DNA of 64,000 nt, from positions 1,236-65,235 of the forward strand of contig QEOQ01000204.1 in the NCBI GenBank assembly GCA_010279815.1, in the 5' to 3' direction. The notes below the pieces were generated by a model that was not told where the DNA came from, searched no databases, and was given only the letters and a program-made list of their open reading frames with translations. Below, one piece after another: positions 22,247 through 35,222 of this stretch. The DNA comes from Brachionus plicatilis (lineage: Eukaryota; Rotifera; Eurotatoria; Ploima; Brachionidae). Made by a program: the position numbers and the translations under genes. How positions within the stretch are numbered: the stretch's first letter is position 1; each line of letters starts with the position of its first letter.

Positions 22247-24196
22247 AATTTCTCAATCTTGCATTCCATAATAATGGTTCTCTATATTTTTTTTTTAGTT
22301 TTTTGTTAATAAAAAATATAGTTATTTTTTATTTTATTTTGTTTAAAAATAAAGTTAAACAATAATTTTTTTTTTCTGAACCAGCATGTGTTTGTAAGTG
22401 AGCTCTTCCCTACCACTTCAGATTTTATCTTGTACAGAAATTGTAGTTTCTGTATGTGTGAGCACATGTTCCGACGTTGCTTTAGAATTTGTATGATAAA
22501 ATAATGATTGCCTTTGGACTTTTTGTCGAGAGGCATGATAAAATTTCGAATGAATAGAAATTTGTGATAAAAAAAATGTGATAAAAGTTTCGAAAAAGTA
22601 TTTAAGATTTGAAAAAAAATTAACAAATTTAATGTCAAGATTTGGGTTTGGCAAACTTTAATTTTCGTTTTCTTTTTCAAATTAGTGAAACAATTTTAGA
22701 TATAATAAATTTTATTAGGACTTTTTTTTGCCCTGCCTCAAATATATACCCTAAAGAAAGATTTGATATTTTAATTCACAAGTTTTCATTCAAATATAAA
22801 ATTATCTATAAATTTTTGTTGTTATCTATGAATTATCAAATAAATATTTTTAAAATCTTTACCGTAATCTTTTATTTTTATTTTAAAGTCAAGAAATGGT
22901 AAAAAAAATTTAACGATAAAAAACTCAATAAAGTCTTATTATGTTATTTTAGAAGCTAAATTTTAGTATCATATGATAAGAAATAAAAAATTTTTGCAAA
23001 AAACTAATGGGCAAAAATTAGGCATTCGACCGTTCTTTCTATTAGTAATTTAATTTTTTCAAATTTTTAAGATAGAACACTTTTACCAAAAACTCAACTC
23101 AAAAAATAGCCTGTGAATTTTCTTGAACCTAAATTTTGGAATTTTAATTTAATTCATGGGAATAACTTTAAAAAACATTTAAAGATTTATGAGTTAGCAA
23201 AATATATGAGTCATCAATAATTTAAGATAGTATGTTTAGTTCATGATTTTTTTTTCTTATTTGGAAAAGATAAGTAAATGAAAAATGTAAAAAAAATATT
23301 AGAAGATTTCAAGTTATTTTTTTAATTTCTGATCAAGCAATTTTTAAAGAAAAGAAAGATGTTTTTTGTTGTAATTTTTGGAAAAGATTTTTAGTTTTGA
23401 AAATCTGACTTTCTCTAGTGATAATTGGTATTTGATTCTTAGAAAATCATACATTTTACTAATTTTGGGTTCATAATGTTTCAAAAATTTTCATTTTAAA
23501 ATGTATAGTTATTGCAAATCAAGCCATGAAAACAAAAAATTTACTATGCCACCATTTGCTTTAATTATTTTATTTTTTTAAATAAAATTTATGGCTATTA
23601 CAGAAGTTATCATTATTATTTATTTAATTTCTATTTTTAAAGTTTATTAGAGGATTATTCAAAAAAAAATTAAATTTAAACTAAATCTAAATAAAAATCA
23701 AGAGAAAAACGAGATCGGCTTAAAACACAAGGTAATTTTTAGAAAAATTTTCAAGCCTAATTTTTTCAAAACCTGTCAAATTTAGATTAAGAATTTAATA
23801 GTTTTTTAAATTTAAATTTTTATTCATGACATTTAGTTGTGCATTTTAGGTTTAAATTATTAAGCACATTTCATTGCCATAAAAATTATTAATTTATGGA
23901 CATTTTTCCTCATTTATCGCTCAATAAATCCAGATTTTGAAGGTTGAAAATTTGATCGGATTGCACTCAGAAACAGCTTCAAATAAAACCTTCATAAATC
24001 ACATGCCAAAAAAGCATGCAATTTAATATTCAATAATTTTATAAGATTTTACATAATTTGGAATATTAAAGCGTTCTCTTCCCAATTTAATTGAATATAA
24101 AATTTCCATTTTATGGGCGTGTTTGTCTGGCTTTTTTGCTTAAAAATTAGAATTTTTAATTGAAATTTTAGACTAAAAATCTTTCGAATCTGAAAA
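22247..24196. other. Intergenic, no gene seen
   Basis: About 1.95 kb of AT-rich DNA between sulfite oxidase and ornithine aminotransferase. AATAAAAAATA follows the sulfite oxidase stop (about 22307). Open frames here are low-complexity Phe/Lys/Asn shadows. A pyrimidine-poor AATTTTAG at about 24164-24171 lies 25 bases before the next ATG and could be a splice or trans-splice acceptor. Confidence 0.5.
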
Positions 24197-25747
24197 ATGC
24201 TTTCCAAGAAATTTGTAAAAGCCGCGTCCAATGCATTTAGATCATCCCAGCTACGAAATGCTTCTTCTACCAAACTTACATCAGCTGCATCATCAGCAAA
24301 AGCCAAAGAGCAATCTAAAATTGGCGCCAAATCTCAAGCTGTTTTCGACCGCGAAGACAAATACGGCGCTCACAATTATCACCCATTACCAGTAGCTATT
24401 GAGAGCGCCAAGGGTGTTTTTATGTGGGATGTGGAAGGAAACAGATACTTTGACTTTCTGAGTGCATACAGCGCCGTCAATCAAGGCCATTGTCACCCAA
24501 AAATAATCAACACTTTGAAAGAACAAGCGGATAAAGTAACTCTTACTTCAAGAGCATTCTACAACACTACACTTGGAGAATTCGAGGAATACTTATGCAG
24601 ATTATTAGGCTTTGACAAAGTATTGCCCATGAATACGGGTAGATTTTTTAAAAAATTATAAATAAAATAAAATTTGATCAAAAAATTAAAAAGGTGTCGA
24701 GGCTGGAGAAACTAGCATCAAATTGGCCAGAAAATGGGCTTATAATGTCAAGGGTGTCCCTAATGACCAAGCTGTGGTTTTATTCGCAGCTGAAAATTTT
24801 TGGGGAAGAACTCTCTCTGCTGTGTCTAGTTCGACAGATCCATCATGCTATGAAGGATTCGGACCATATATGCCCAACTTTAAAATAGTTCCTTACAATG
24901 ATCTAAACGCTTTGGAAGTATTTGAGATTTTGAAAAAAAAATTTTTTTTTATTAATTAAAATTATTTAAAGGAAGCTTGCAAAGACTTCAATGTTTGCGC
25001 ATTTATGGTTGAGCCGATTCAAGGCGAAGCTGGCGTGATTGTTCCATCAGATGGTTACTATAAAGGAATTAGAGAAATATGTACCAAAAATAATGTACTT
25101 TGGATAGCTGATGAAATTCAAACTGGATTAGCAAGGACTGGAAAGTAATTATATTTTTTTTCTTTTTATTAGTTTTTAAATCAAAAAAAAAATTTAGACG
25201 ATTATGCGTGGATTACGAAGATGTTAAACCAGATATTCTTGTGCTTGGAAAAGCACTTTCAGGTGGCGTTTTTCCGGTCAGTGCTGTTTTGTCAAACGAT
25301 GAGGTCATGCTATGCATAAAACCTGGAGAGCACGGATCGACTTATGGCGGTAATCCGTTAGGCTGCAAGGTTGCCATCACTGCCCTTGAAGTATTAGAAG
25401 AGGAAAAAATGGCTGAAAATGCCTTCAATATGGGAAATTTATTCAGAAACGAATTAAAAAAGAGACTACCCAAAGAAATGGTCAAAGATATTCGAGGTCG
25501 TGGTCTGCTTAATGCTATTGAAATATCAAAAGGTAAAATATTATTCATAATTTAAATTTTGCTAAAGAATTTATTTGATTTATTAGATTATGATGCATGG
25601 GAGTTTTGCATGAGATTGAGAGATAATGGTTTATTGGCAAAGCCAACTCACGGAGATAAAATAAGATTTGCTCCACCATTAGTGATTAACAAAGATCAAA
25701 TGTTAGAAGCAGTTGAAATTATTGAAAAAACAGCTCATACTTTCTAA
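24197..25747 (+). CDS. OAT: Ornithine aminotransferase, mitochondrial
   Basis: PLP enzyme converting ornithine and 2-oxoglutarate to glutamate semialdehyde and glutamate in the mitochondrial matrix. Exons 24197-24638, 24694-24917, 24972-25144, 25198-25532 and 25587-25747 give about 444 aa (human 439). The N-terminus (Lys/Arg/Ser/Ala, no acid for about 40 residues) is a mitochondrial presequence. Class-III aminotransferase marks: '[14 protein letters not shown]', '[17 protein letters not shown]', '[17 protein letters not shown]' across the first splice junction, '[12 protein letters not shown]', '[17 protein letters not shown]', '[15 protein letters not shown]', and the PLP lysine in '[16 protein letters not shown]' (about Lys298). 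The end '[16 protein letters not shown]' is also typical. All four introns are about 50 bp. Confidence 0.98.
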
Positions 25748-26444
25748 ATAAAATACCAGTAAAATAAAATATTATGTCATTTTAAAAATATTTATGTGTT
25801 AAAAACCAAGTTATTTAAATTGTAAGCATTTTTATCTTTTGCCAAAGTTTTATCATTTTAGTTATCATTTTACTCAAAATATTTTTAAAATAAACTCAAA
25901 TTTTATTTATTTTTTTGATTTCTAAACTAACATAAATGGAAGTCCGACTGACAAAAACTAATTACTAAATTTTTTCCATGCAATATTTGAAAATCTTTAA
26001 TTTTAAATTAAAGATTTTCAGAAATTAATGATTTTAAATTTTAAAATCTTAAATTTTTTCAACCAAATAATAAAAAGCACCTAAAAATTTTAATCAATTT
26101 AAGATAAAAAAAATATTCTAATAAATGATTTGTATAGGAAGTCATGAATTTTTGCTTCATTTAAATTAGACAATGCTGCAGTCTCTTACATTTTTTTACC
26201 GATTTTAAATTTTGTACCATTTAAAAATCATTCATTGGACATGATAATTTAGAACAATTAGATCTTTTTTAAACAAGACATGTTAAAGCATTTGTGAAGT
26301 TTTATGAAAGTACGATTAATAAAGCTAAAGTTAAATGATAAAAAAAAATATAATATAAATTTTAATTGCTCAGATATAGTTTAAGAAATCCAACTCAATT
26401 TAATCATTAATTTCAAAATCAATAATTAAAATTATTTCCTAAAA

Positions 26445-26590
26445 ATAATTAATAATAATAATAATATAAGTTACAACAAACTAGCAAGCTAAACTTGCTA
26501 AGATGGCAAACAGTAGGATCCCATCTATGGTAACTGTGGTATGTACACTGTGTTTAGAGCACAGTCACTTCCCCAGCTCTGCCTTCATTA
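26445..26590 (-). mobile_element. Non-LTR retrotransposon 3'-tail fragment
   Basis: Read on the minus strand this reads TTACCATAGATGGGATCCTA, then CTGTTTGCCATC, a stem AGCAAG/CTTGCT region, GTAAC and finally a (TTA)n-like microsatellite at 26453-26468. The same order (TACCATAG, CTACTGT, (ATT)n) is found at 40137-40210 and at the 3' end of the truncated element 40608-41026. Three short hairpins are visible: 26482-26488/26494-26500, 26501-26506/26521-26526 and 26547-26552/26560-26565. No coding part remains. Confidence 0.65.
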
Positions 26591-27025
26591 ATTTATATTA
26601 ATTAATCGATTGGAATGTTAAGAAAAATTTGTTCCAAATGAGACTTGTAATGTGATCAGCGAATTCAGGTTTTTCAATTCAAACCATTACACATAACTCT
26701 TTCTTTTAAATTTCTAACAAAATATGAAATAAATATTTTTGAAAAATAGACGAGGATTAGTGTTGCAAAAAAGAATAATCTTTAATTTACGAAATACGAG
26801 ATTAGATTCACTGATTTAAACTTTACTTTATTTTTTAAAAATCAATAAACAAAACCGAACAAAAAAATCAAAACATATCGAACCTTATTTGGTGAAAATT
26901 CAAGAAAATCTAATCGATTATTTTTCTTGGAATTTTTTTGGAACTTCGAAAAAATAAAAAAGCGCATTAAAGATATTTCATCTTTTAAAAAAAGATAACT
27001 GGAAAAACTATCAAATGATTCAACA

Positions 27026-27365
27026 TAATTATCCGAATTTATTGGCATGTCTTGAAAATAGAATATCTATTTTATTCAAAATTGAGCACTGTTTTTAAAA
27101 AAGTAAATTTCATTATTAATGACATCTAATTAGATTTGAATAATCATTAAAAATCATTAAAAATAGTTTCATCTGTTATGAAATTCTATTAAAAATGGAA
27201 ATTTATTTATGTTTTAAATCCGAATTTAATTAAAACCGGATGTATTTTTATAAAAAACAAAAGTTAACCTTTTCCTTTTTTAAGACATGTCGCATAAATT
27301 GAACATTGCTCTTTTTAAAATCAGTATTCATTTTTTACTGACATGTCACTAAATTCGGGTAATTA
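27026..27365. mobile_element. Inverted-repeat (MITE-like) element, 340 bp
   Basis: The ends are 26-bp inverted repeats: 27026-27051 begins TAATTATCCGAATTTATTGG and 27340-27365, reversed, begins TAATTACCCGAATTTAGTGA; 23 of 26 bases agree. The interior is non-coding and AT-rich. No clear target duplication was found, so the exact ends are uncertain. Confidence 0.55.
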
Positions 27366-27814
27366 CGTTTATTTTATAAAAAGAGATATTTTGAATTTTA
27401 TCCTGTTTGTTTTTTTAAAAAAAAAAATCAGTTTTTTGGCTTTTCTTATTTGAGGTTTTGTTAAAAAATTTTAAAAAGAAAAAAAATCTTTATAACATTG
27501 GTCAAATACATTGATAATAAAAATAAAGATATTTACTTACTTCAAAAACATAATGATAATCGAAACATATTTAAATATAGAATGTGTATTATGATTGCTG
27601 AGCTTGGTATAATATTTCGAAATAAAAATAATAGAAATATTAAAACTTATTATCAAAAATATTTACCGCTGTTATTTCATGATAATCAAATATTTTAATC
27701 TAGAAGATAAAAATGAGAACAAAAGAATCAAAAATTAGGTACATTTTGTCAATTTTTTATTAAAAATCCATTTTGGCAATTGTTTTCTTTTATTATTTAT
27801 TAATTTTATTGTTT

Positions 27815-27834
27815 AACTGTGCCGAGCTAAAACG
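27815..27834 (-). repeat. Dispersed short repeat with CCGRGCTAAA core, copy 1
   Basis: GTGCCGAGCTAAAACG preceded by a T/A-rich tract. Related copies lie at 35206-35222 and, inverted, at 42018-42035. Read on the other strand each ends in an A-rich tail (AATAAA repeats), as expected for a retroelement 3' end. Confidence 0.45.
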
Positions 27835-27990
27835 TATTCAGATAAATATGGATTTATATTTATAGTCAATTCTTTTGATCTTTATAAATTTTTTTTAAAA
27901 CGACTTAATTATTTATTATTCCTTAAAATAGAAAATTTGTAAAAAAAAAAAAGCTAAAGCGTCAGAACATAAATCGAAAAAAAACAACAT

Positions 27991-28636
27991 TTAATTGTTT
28001 ACTGTAACATTCTCTTCAACAGGTAAAGTACCGCTGTCTTCGATGACTACATCTTTAACAGGAGCATCTCTTCCATTAGTTTTTGTATTCTCTATTTTTC
28101 TAACAATATCCATTCCCTCTATTACTTTACCAAAAACAACATGTCTGCCGTCTAACCATTCAGTTTTTACAGTAGTGATAAAAAATTGAGAGCCATTGGT
28201 GTCTTTTCCAGCATTGGCCATCGACAACCAACCTTCGCCTGTGTGTTTTAAATCAAAATTCTCGTCGGCAAATCGCTCACCGTAAATTGATCTGCCTCCA
28301 GTGCCATCACCTCTGGTAAAGTCTCCTCCTTGAATCATGAAATTGGAAATTACTCTATGGAATTTGGATCCTTTGTAGCCTTGTCCTACTGGTTTTTCAG
28401 CTAATTGAGCAAAATTTTCAACTGTTTTTGGCACGACATCGCCAAAAAGAGCAATTACAATTCTGCCAGCTTTTTCATCGCCAATTTTAATATCAAAAAA
28501 TACTTTTTTTGTTACTTTAACTTTCTTAAATAGAATTGGGTTTTATTCAGATCGAAGCAAATAGCCTGAAAAAAATTACCTTGCATTCAAAAGCACAAAG
28601 ACAGGCTAGCACTAGTATGATAGGAAAAGCTTTCAT
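27991..28636 (-). CDS. PPIB: Secretory-pathway cyclophilin (peptidyl-prolyl isomerase B type)
   Basis: Prolyl cis-trans isomerase of the ER. Exons 28636-28580 and 28524-27991 on the minus strand, 196 aa. Exon 1 is exactly a signal peptide ([19 protein letters not shown]), joined in phase to '[20 protein letters not shown]', the beta-1 strand of PPIB. Active-site and fold marks: '[20 protein letters not shown]', '[12 protein letters not shown]', '[19 protein letters not shown]', '[16 protein letters not shown]'. The catalytic Arg, Phe, Gln and the cyclosporin-site Trp are all present. The protein ends 'ENVTVNN' with no KDEL/HDEL, as in other animal PPIB, and that tail has an N-glycosylation sequon. 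Cyclophilin C is the other possible name. Confidence 0.95.
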
Positions 28637-29619
28637 TTTGATTATTTTAAAGCTAAAATAAAATTCAAAAATTGGGTCCTATTTAAATCAAATTTTATTT
28701 GACGATCTTTAAATTTCAAACATTAAATCAAATTATAACACGTAAATTTTAAAAGACCTCTTTAAAAAAGATTCATATTTCCAGATTTTCAAGGCAAAAT
28801 AAATTTACCATTTGGTTAAAGCAAAAATTTTAAATATTATTGATTGTGATTAAATAAAAAGCTAAAAGCAATTAAATAGAAAGCATTTGTGTTATTGTTT
28901 TTAGAGAATAAAATTGAGATTAAATGAAAGAAAAAATATGTTACATAAATGTAAATGTTTTTTCTAGACTAATCTGTTCAAAAAAAAAACATTTTATTCA
29001 TTTAGCCAAATATTTTGAATGCATAAGAGAATTGAATTAAATTGAATTTGATTTTTTCTCATTTTTTAGAAAAATAAATGAAATGCTTATTTTAATTAAA
29101 TGACATTTAATACTTCCTTTTATTACCCAATTTTGTCTCTTGATAAATTTTGAATAGAAAAATTACTTGTTAACGTCATTCAGTTCCTAAGTCAAGTAAT
29201 CATCCTAATGCTTTTTTCAAGCATATTTTAATTTTTATTCTCAAACGATGATTGAGTTTAATAAATATTTTTTTAGATACTAAAATAAGATTATTCATAT
29301 GTTTTTTTTCTGACAGTTCACCAAGTAAAACTTTTAAAATAAAAAACAACTGTCTAGATTCCAGAATTTCAAATTTTGCCAGGATTGCTAATCAATAAAC
29401 TTCTAAAATTTGATTCTCGAAACCTGAAAAAAAACTCTAATCTAATCTTTAAACAGAATAAAAATAAAACTAAAAAGTTTTCAATAACAAAATGGTAATC
29501 AAATGACAATCATGAAATTCCATCAAATCAAAAATCAAAATCGAATACTGATATTTATTAAATTTAAAAAAAAATACAATAATATAAAAGCTAATTTGTT
29601 AAAAAAAAATTGAGATTCT
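28637..29619. other. Intergenic, no gene seen
   Basis: About 1 kb between two minus-strand genes (GPCR 3' end and cyclophilin promoter). AT-rich, with no open frame, RNA or repeat that I can support. Confidence 0.5.
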
Positions 29620-30927
29620 TTATATAAGCTGGTCTAAAGTGCCATTTTCTTCTTCTTCGTTTAATTTCTCTTTAGACTTAGATGCCTTGAACATTTGTTT
29701 ATTCAAATTTAAACTTATATCATATTTAGACGTATGTTTCTTGTTAGTGCTATCCTTGTGTCCATTTTGAGAAGTCATTTCAATTTGTTCAATGCCAACT
29801 TGATTGACCAGATATTTGGAAAATTCAATATTAGATTCCTCTTCATTTATGGCATCCACATTATCTGATTTATTACACCATTTGATAGCTCTAAAAATCC
29901 ATGGCAAAATTAAGCGAAACTCTTTGCGAAAATTGTCATTTAGCCATGCGTACAAAAAAGGGTTGTAGATGGTGCTGGACATGGCGATTACGTGAGCAAT
30001 GAAAAATACATTACTAAAATACGACTGCTTGGTAAAATTTATGTTGAATTCCATGATTAAGTGCACACAATTAAGTGGCATCCAGCATCCGGCAAAAATT
30101 ATTACCATCGCAATAAGCATTCGATTAGTTCGTTTTTTTCGTTTTAACTCAAGCTGTTCTTTCTCTTTGGTCTTGCCTGGTCGGGTTCGATTTGACAAAA
30201 TTAGCCAAATTTTTGTGTAGGAATATGTTATCACTGTAAATGGAATTAAGTATTGCAGAACCATTGAAGCTAGATTAAAGAATCGCTTTGACATGGGTAT
30301 AGGCCAACTTTCCTGAAATAAAATAAAAAAAATAAAAATCTCCCAACAAAAAATTTCCTTTTTTTCTATTTAACTCACCCTACACTTGGACTTAATCTCT
30401 CCATTCACATTTTCTGGTATAAGCTCAATATAGACAGCTAATGGTAGTGAAATAGAAATGGAAATAATCCACACTACGGCAATTAACAAACAACATACAC
30501 CTAGTTTCATGCGAGGCTTGAACGGATGAACAATAACAAAGTATCGGTCAATGGCAATGGCAAGAGATGTCAACGTGCTTACATAGACGCTGACTCCCAG
30601 TGAGAACGAAACCAAATGGCACAGAAACTTTCCCAATATCCAATATTCTTGAAAAAAAGATATGGGCGTAAATGGTACAGCCAGCAAACACATGAGTATG
30701 TCGGACAAAGCTAGATTCATGATGAACAAATTTGTTACTGATTGCATTGACTTTTTAACACATACAACATAAACTACCAAGCTATTACCGGTTACACCAA
30801 TGAAAAATATTAAAGAGTACAAAGTGCCAAGGATTATGATGGTAAGTCTGGAGTGCTCTTCTCCAATCTCTTCATAAGTTCCATTTGCTGGATTTTGAAC
30901 AAGATTTTGAATTGTACTGGATGTCAT
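29620..30927 (-). CDS. Neuropeptide F/Y-like G-protein-coupled receptor
   Basis: Class-A peptide receptor in the plasma membrane. Two minus-strand exons, 30927-30379 and 30312-29620, join in phase (CR|ESWP) to give 413 aa. An N-glycosylation site (NGT) lies in the short extracellular N-terminus. Seven hydrophobic segments follow: TM1 with 'GNSLVVYVV', TM2 'NLFIMNLALSDILMCLLAVP', TM3 ending 'AIDRYFVIVHPF' (DRY motif), and TM5 'LQYLIPFTVITYSYTKIW'. Then come a Lys/Arg loop before TM6 ('KRTNRMLIAMVIIFAGCWMP') and TM7 'NPFLYAWLNDNFRKEF'. The conserved Cys pair is in 'GKFLCHLV' and 'KSKCRESWP'. 'LQYLIPFTVITYxYxxIW' and 'KRxTNRMLIAMV' point to the NPY/NPF-receptor group. Prolactin-releasing-peptide or RYamide receptors are alternatives. 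The C-tail is Ser/Lys/Glu-rich. Confidence 0.88.
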
Positions 30928-33733
30928 TTTGACGATGTTTGACTTTGACTTTAAATTTTGAGCCAGGTATCAAATTTAAATTTTTTAGATGTGAACATCT
31001 TGGAGAAAAAAATGAATTAAATTTTATAATAACATTGCTAGTCTTAAAGATTGATTGATAGGATTTTTTTTTCATAATTCAAGAAAATAAGGAAATACGT
31101 CTACGATTAAAAATGATTGATACTTGGTCTTTTTTTCAAAAAATTTTGATTAATTAAATTTTTAAATTTTAGAAAAATATAAAAATGCAGCCAATGCTAT
31201 AAAAACCTTATGTTAAAGTTTTCACTATTGATTGACTGTATTTTTAAAAATTAGTTTGATATTATTGTTTAAATTAAATATTTAAATTTAAGCTTTAAAT
31301 TAGCGTAAACGCAACTGTCGATTCCTTTTAAACAAATCTATTTAATTTAAAATTAATACAAATTATTCTTTATGGTGTTTTTTGATTTAATCATGCTATT
31401 CATATTCTAGCAAACAATTTCTTATCGTGCTTCAAACGTGGCCAAAAATTAATAAAATAATAGATCGCATGAATTGATTAAAGATTAATTGAATTCCTAT
31501 GATAAATAACTGTTATATTATCTAAATTATAAAACTTTGCATTCCAAATTTAAAAACTGTTATCTGCCAAATAATTGAATATAATCATGTCTTAAAAATG
31601 AAAAGTATTTCCTGTTTTACGTGATTAACATCATTTGGATTGAAAGTAAATTTTTCAAGAGTTCAAATGCAAATTCAATTAATTAAATTCGAAAAATTAT
31701 TGAAGATAACTTTGTTTCAGAAAATAAAACAATGTTAAATAGTTAAATATTTTAAGGTTTTTCAAATTCAGGTTATAATGACATCTTCAATGACTAGTTG
31801 CTAAAATTATGAAAATTTTATAAAATTTTTTCATATTTACTGGCTTTACTAGTAAATTAATTTTGTTTACCACAAAAAGTGGCTTATTATTTGTTATGTA
31901 AAAAGACCTATTTTCATTTGCATCATTGTTTTCGACGTATTCGATTTCTATTTTTAAAAAATATGATTATTTTTTGTATTACACATCTAGTGAAAAATAA
32001 AAATAGATTTTTGTTTATTCCGTTTTACAGATGCTAAAATAATAATTATTAAGTAATCAGGAAGAAAAAAGCAAAAATTAAATTTGATATTCTCTTTTCT
32101 AGAGGAAGTAAAATATTATTGATTAAAACGCGCTCAAATCTGTTAGCAAAAATGTAGTTCTAAGCTTAGAAAATGAATTTTTTTTGATTTATCTGATTAT
32201 ATTAGGAATGCTTGTCTGTATAGATAAAATTTTAAATAAATTAATAATTAAAATTTATAAATATCAAAAATAAAAATACAAAATATGTAAATTGAGCCCT
32301 CTTTTTATAAAATTCTACCTCATGGATTAAGAAAATAATTATCTAATATGTTTAAATCAGAAATTTAAAAAAAAATGAATTTGATCTAAACTAAACTTTA
32401 GGATAAAATTTCGTGTAAATTAATCAAATAAAACAAAATCATCAAAAAAATTTGCATTTGTAGAATTTTTCTGTTAATAAGTATCTAAATTAGGTACTTA
32501 ACATTTTATTAGCTAAACTAAATATTTTGTTCTATCTTTATATTTTAATAATATTTGCTATTAATTTAGGGAGATAAAAAATTTCAGTTATCTTCAATTA
32601 CATCAAATCTTAATAAATAATTATTTCTAGTAGTAAGATATTGTTGCTTATTTTAAATCGATTATCGTCATTTAAGAAATGCTTGAAAAGAATTGTATTC
32701 GAATGAAAAATATATTTTTATTTAAAATAGGATATGAAATTGGATCTTTTTAAGGAAATTCCATTTTAAAAAAAGATATTTATTGTCCCTGAATAAAATA
32801 AAACCAGAAAGCAAATATATTTTTGTTATATTGAGTAGAGCATTAGACTTTTGTGTTAATCCTTGTTGCTTGAAATCATTTAGGAAATTTAGTTGCACAC
32901 TTAACCAGATAATATTGAATCTAGTTTTTATTGAACGACATCACCTACATAAAATAATAACTAAATTATCAACCGTTAAAATCTTTACTTTGTATTTCAT
33001 TTTGAAATTTGACTTTTTTTTTAACAAAAAATCAATAATTTAATTTGTTCGGTTAAATTAAACTAGAGGAGTTGGATTAAATTAATTATGAAATTAGGCA
33101 ATTTCAAACTAATGTTAAATAAACGCTTTTTTAATTAGCATTTAATCTAAAAAATTTAATTTTCTAGTTGGAAAATTAATAAAGAATAAATTAAAAGTTT
33201 GAAATTAGAAATATTTTTAAAGTGAGATGAAGCAAGCTAATGTTATTTTACAAATAACATAAATGTTAATTGAATTCAGTTCTAGATTTTCGTGGAACTC
33301 TTATGTTTTGGGAAAAATAAAAGATTCTGAATTAAAAATAAGTTTTGATTATGAAATTTACTTCCTTATTATATGTAAATTTATTTTAGCAACAAATTTT
33401 GATCATTGCCGGATTTCAATGATTGAAAATTTTATCAAATCAAGAAATAAATTAAATTATTTTTTTTGATAAATTTGTTAAAATCAAATTTTATTAACAA
33501 ATTATCAATTATCATTCAGCTTTATATGTTAAAAAATGTAAATTTTTCTAAGTCGCTCTTCCACGAACAAATTGAATTATTTCAACACTAATTTCTTTTT
33601 AGAAAAAGCTAGACTATGATAAAATCTGAAAAATATATTTAAATTAAAAAATTCAAATTCAAATTAAAAATCAATAATTAAAGATTGGCTTTAAATAATT
33701 TTTACTTATTTTTAATTTAATATAACTGAAATT

Positions 33734-34249
33734 GGGCATGTTGAAGTTTATGATCAAATGATCAAATGCTCAATTAAAAAGTAAGCATAATAATTTCTTA
33801 AATTAACGAAATGATTTTTTTTTTATTGGTAATGATTTAACATATTATGCTACAGTCTCAAAAAATTATTTTAAGTTGATTGTAAAATAAATGGATTGAT
33901 AATCGATTTTTAGAATTAAAAAGAGTACAAAATCCGAAAGACAAAAAACTTAACTTCGCAAAGATAATAAGATTAAAAAACTAAATAATATTTTATGTTC
34001 AGAAAAAAATTTATTTATTTGCATTATTAACTTTACTAAAAAATCAAAAATAATCGATCATTTTAGTTAATTTTGAACAAACTATTAATTTAAAATTTTT
34101 TTTTTTTGAAATTTTAATGTAACAAACTATGTTAATCAATGTTACATCAAGAATTTTATAAAATTCTACCTAATTCTTCAGGAAATTTATTATTAAATAT
34201 AAAATGAGCAATTTGATATAAAGTTTTGATCATAAACTTCAACATGCCC
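33734..34249. mobile_element. MITE with GGCATGTTGAAGTTTATGAT inverted ends and TSD
   Basis: The left end GGCATGTTGAAGTTTATGAT (from 33735) recurs as reverse complement ending at about 34248. Both sides are flanked by CTGAAATTG (33726-33734 and 34249-34257), an 8-9 bp target-site duplication. The inside is non-coding. A related element with an 8-bp duplication is at 59693-60067. Length of duplication and GG-start resemble hAT- or Merlin-type non-autonomous elements; the superfamily is not certain. Confidence 0.75.
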
Positions 34250-35205
34250 TGAAATTGAACATTAAAACGATACAATTTTTTTAAATAAGTAGATTTTTAA
34301 AATAACAGCGAGAATTTCTCGAATTCTTTCTAATATTAGAATTTGAAATGCTAATTTCCAATTGAGTCCACCACCAAAAAATTAGTAATCACATCATTAA
34401 CTTTTAATAAAATCATTCCTATTTGAACCGCAGAATGTAAATTTTTTTCTAGAAAAAAAAAAAGAACATAAAAAAGTTATATGTCAACTACTTGCTTGCC
34501 ATTAAAATTAAATTGAATTTTAAAAATGCTCATTTAGAAATTTAAATAAACTAACACAAAAACTTAGAAATAAATAATTATAATTATAAATAAAAAATAA
34601 CTTATTACAAATTTTATTCATTTTATCTAATTTACTTATTTAAGAGTAATTTTTTGGAAATAAAAAAGTTTAAAGCTATTGTTTTTTTCTCAGAGTCAGA
34701 CATAAAGATTAAAATTAATTATTTGGGCAAATTATGTTCTTACATTATAAGCGGCTTTGATTAAATGATAAACATCCTTTTTAAAACACAAACTAATTAA
34801 AAAATTAATTAAACGCTCAATAATTGTCGTTTTCATCAGCATCTTTAGCCTGAAAAGCTAAGCTTAAATTGATCGCTTTCATCTATAGCAATTTTAAATT
34901 CAATTTTTAAAGTCAAAATCTTCAAAAGACCTTTAAACAATAATTCAATATAATTTAGTTCTTTAATAATCAAATTGGAATTATGAGCTTGCTTAAAATT
35001 TGTCATATCTTAATAAAAAATATTTCCCAAATGTGCAAAAAGAATAAAATAAAAGAATTAAAAAAAAATTGACAGAATTTTAAATAACATTTATCTTATT
35101 TATGTTATTTGACATCTAGATTTTTAAACATTATCTTAATTGGACTATTGCATCAAAAAAATAGATTCTATTATTATAATTATTGATTGTTTATTTTTTT
35201 TATCT

Positions 35206-35222
35206 ATACCGAGCTAAAGCTC
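35206..35222 (-). repeat. Dispersed short repeat with CCGRGCTAAA core, copy 2
   Basis: TACCGAGCTAAAGCTCC, preceded on plus by a T-rich tract (A-rich tail if read on minus). Related to copies at 27815-27834 and 42018-42035. Confidence 0.4.

Larger units (their letters stand above)
25748..27990. other. Intergenic region with transposon remnants
   Basis: About 2.2 kb between the convergent ornithine aminotransferase and cyclophilin genes. AATAAAA signals follow both stops. The region holds a non-LTR 3' tail (about 26445-26590), an inverted-repeat element (27026-27365) and a short dispersed repeat (27815-27834), listed separately. The remaining sequence shows no gene. Confidence 0.55.

Noticed and set aside
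22306..22902. Overlapping Phe/Lys/Asn-rich frames on both strands
   Set aside because: Low-complexity translation of AT-rich intergenic DNA with no splice or domain support.
26482..26565. Structured non-coding RNA gene (three consecutive hairpins)
   Set aside because: First read as a small RNA, but the same word order and (ATT)n end at 40137-40210 and 40939-41026 show it is a retrotransposon 3' tail.
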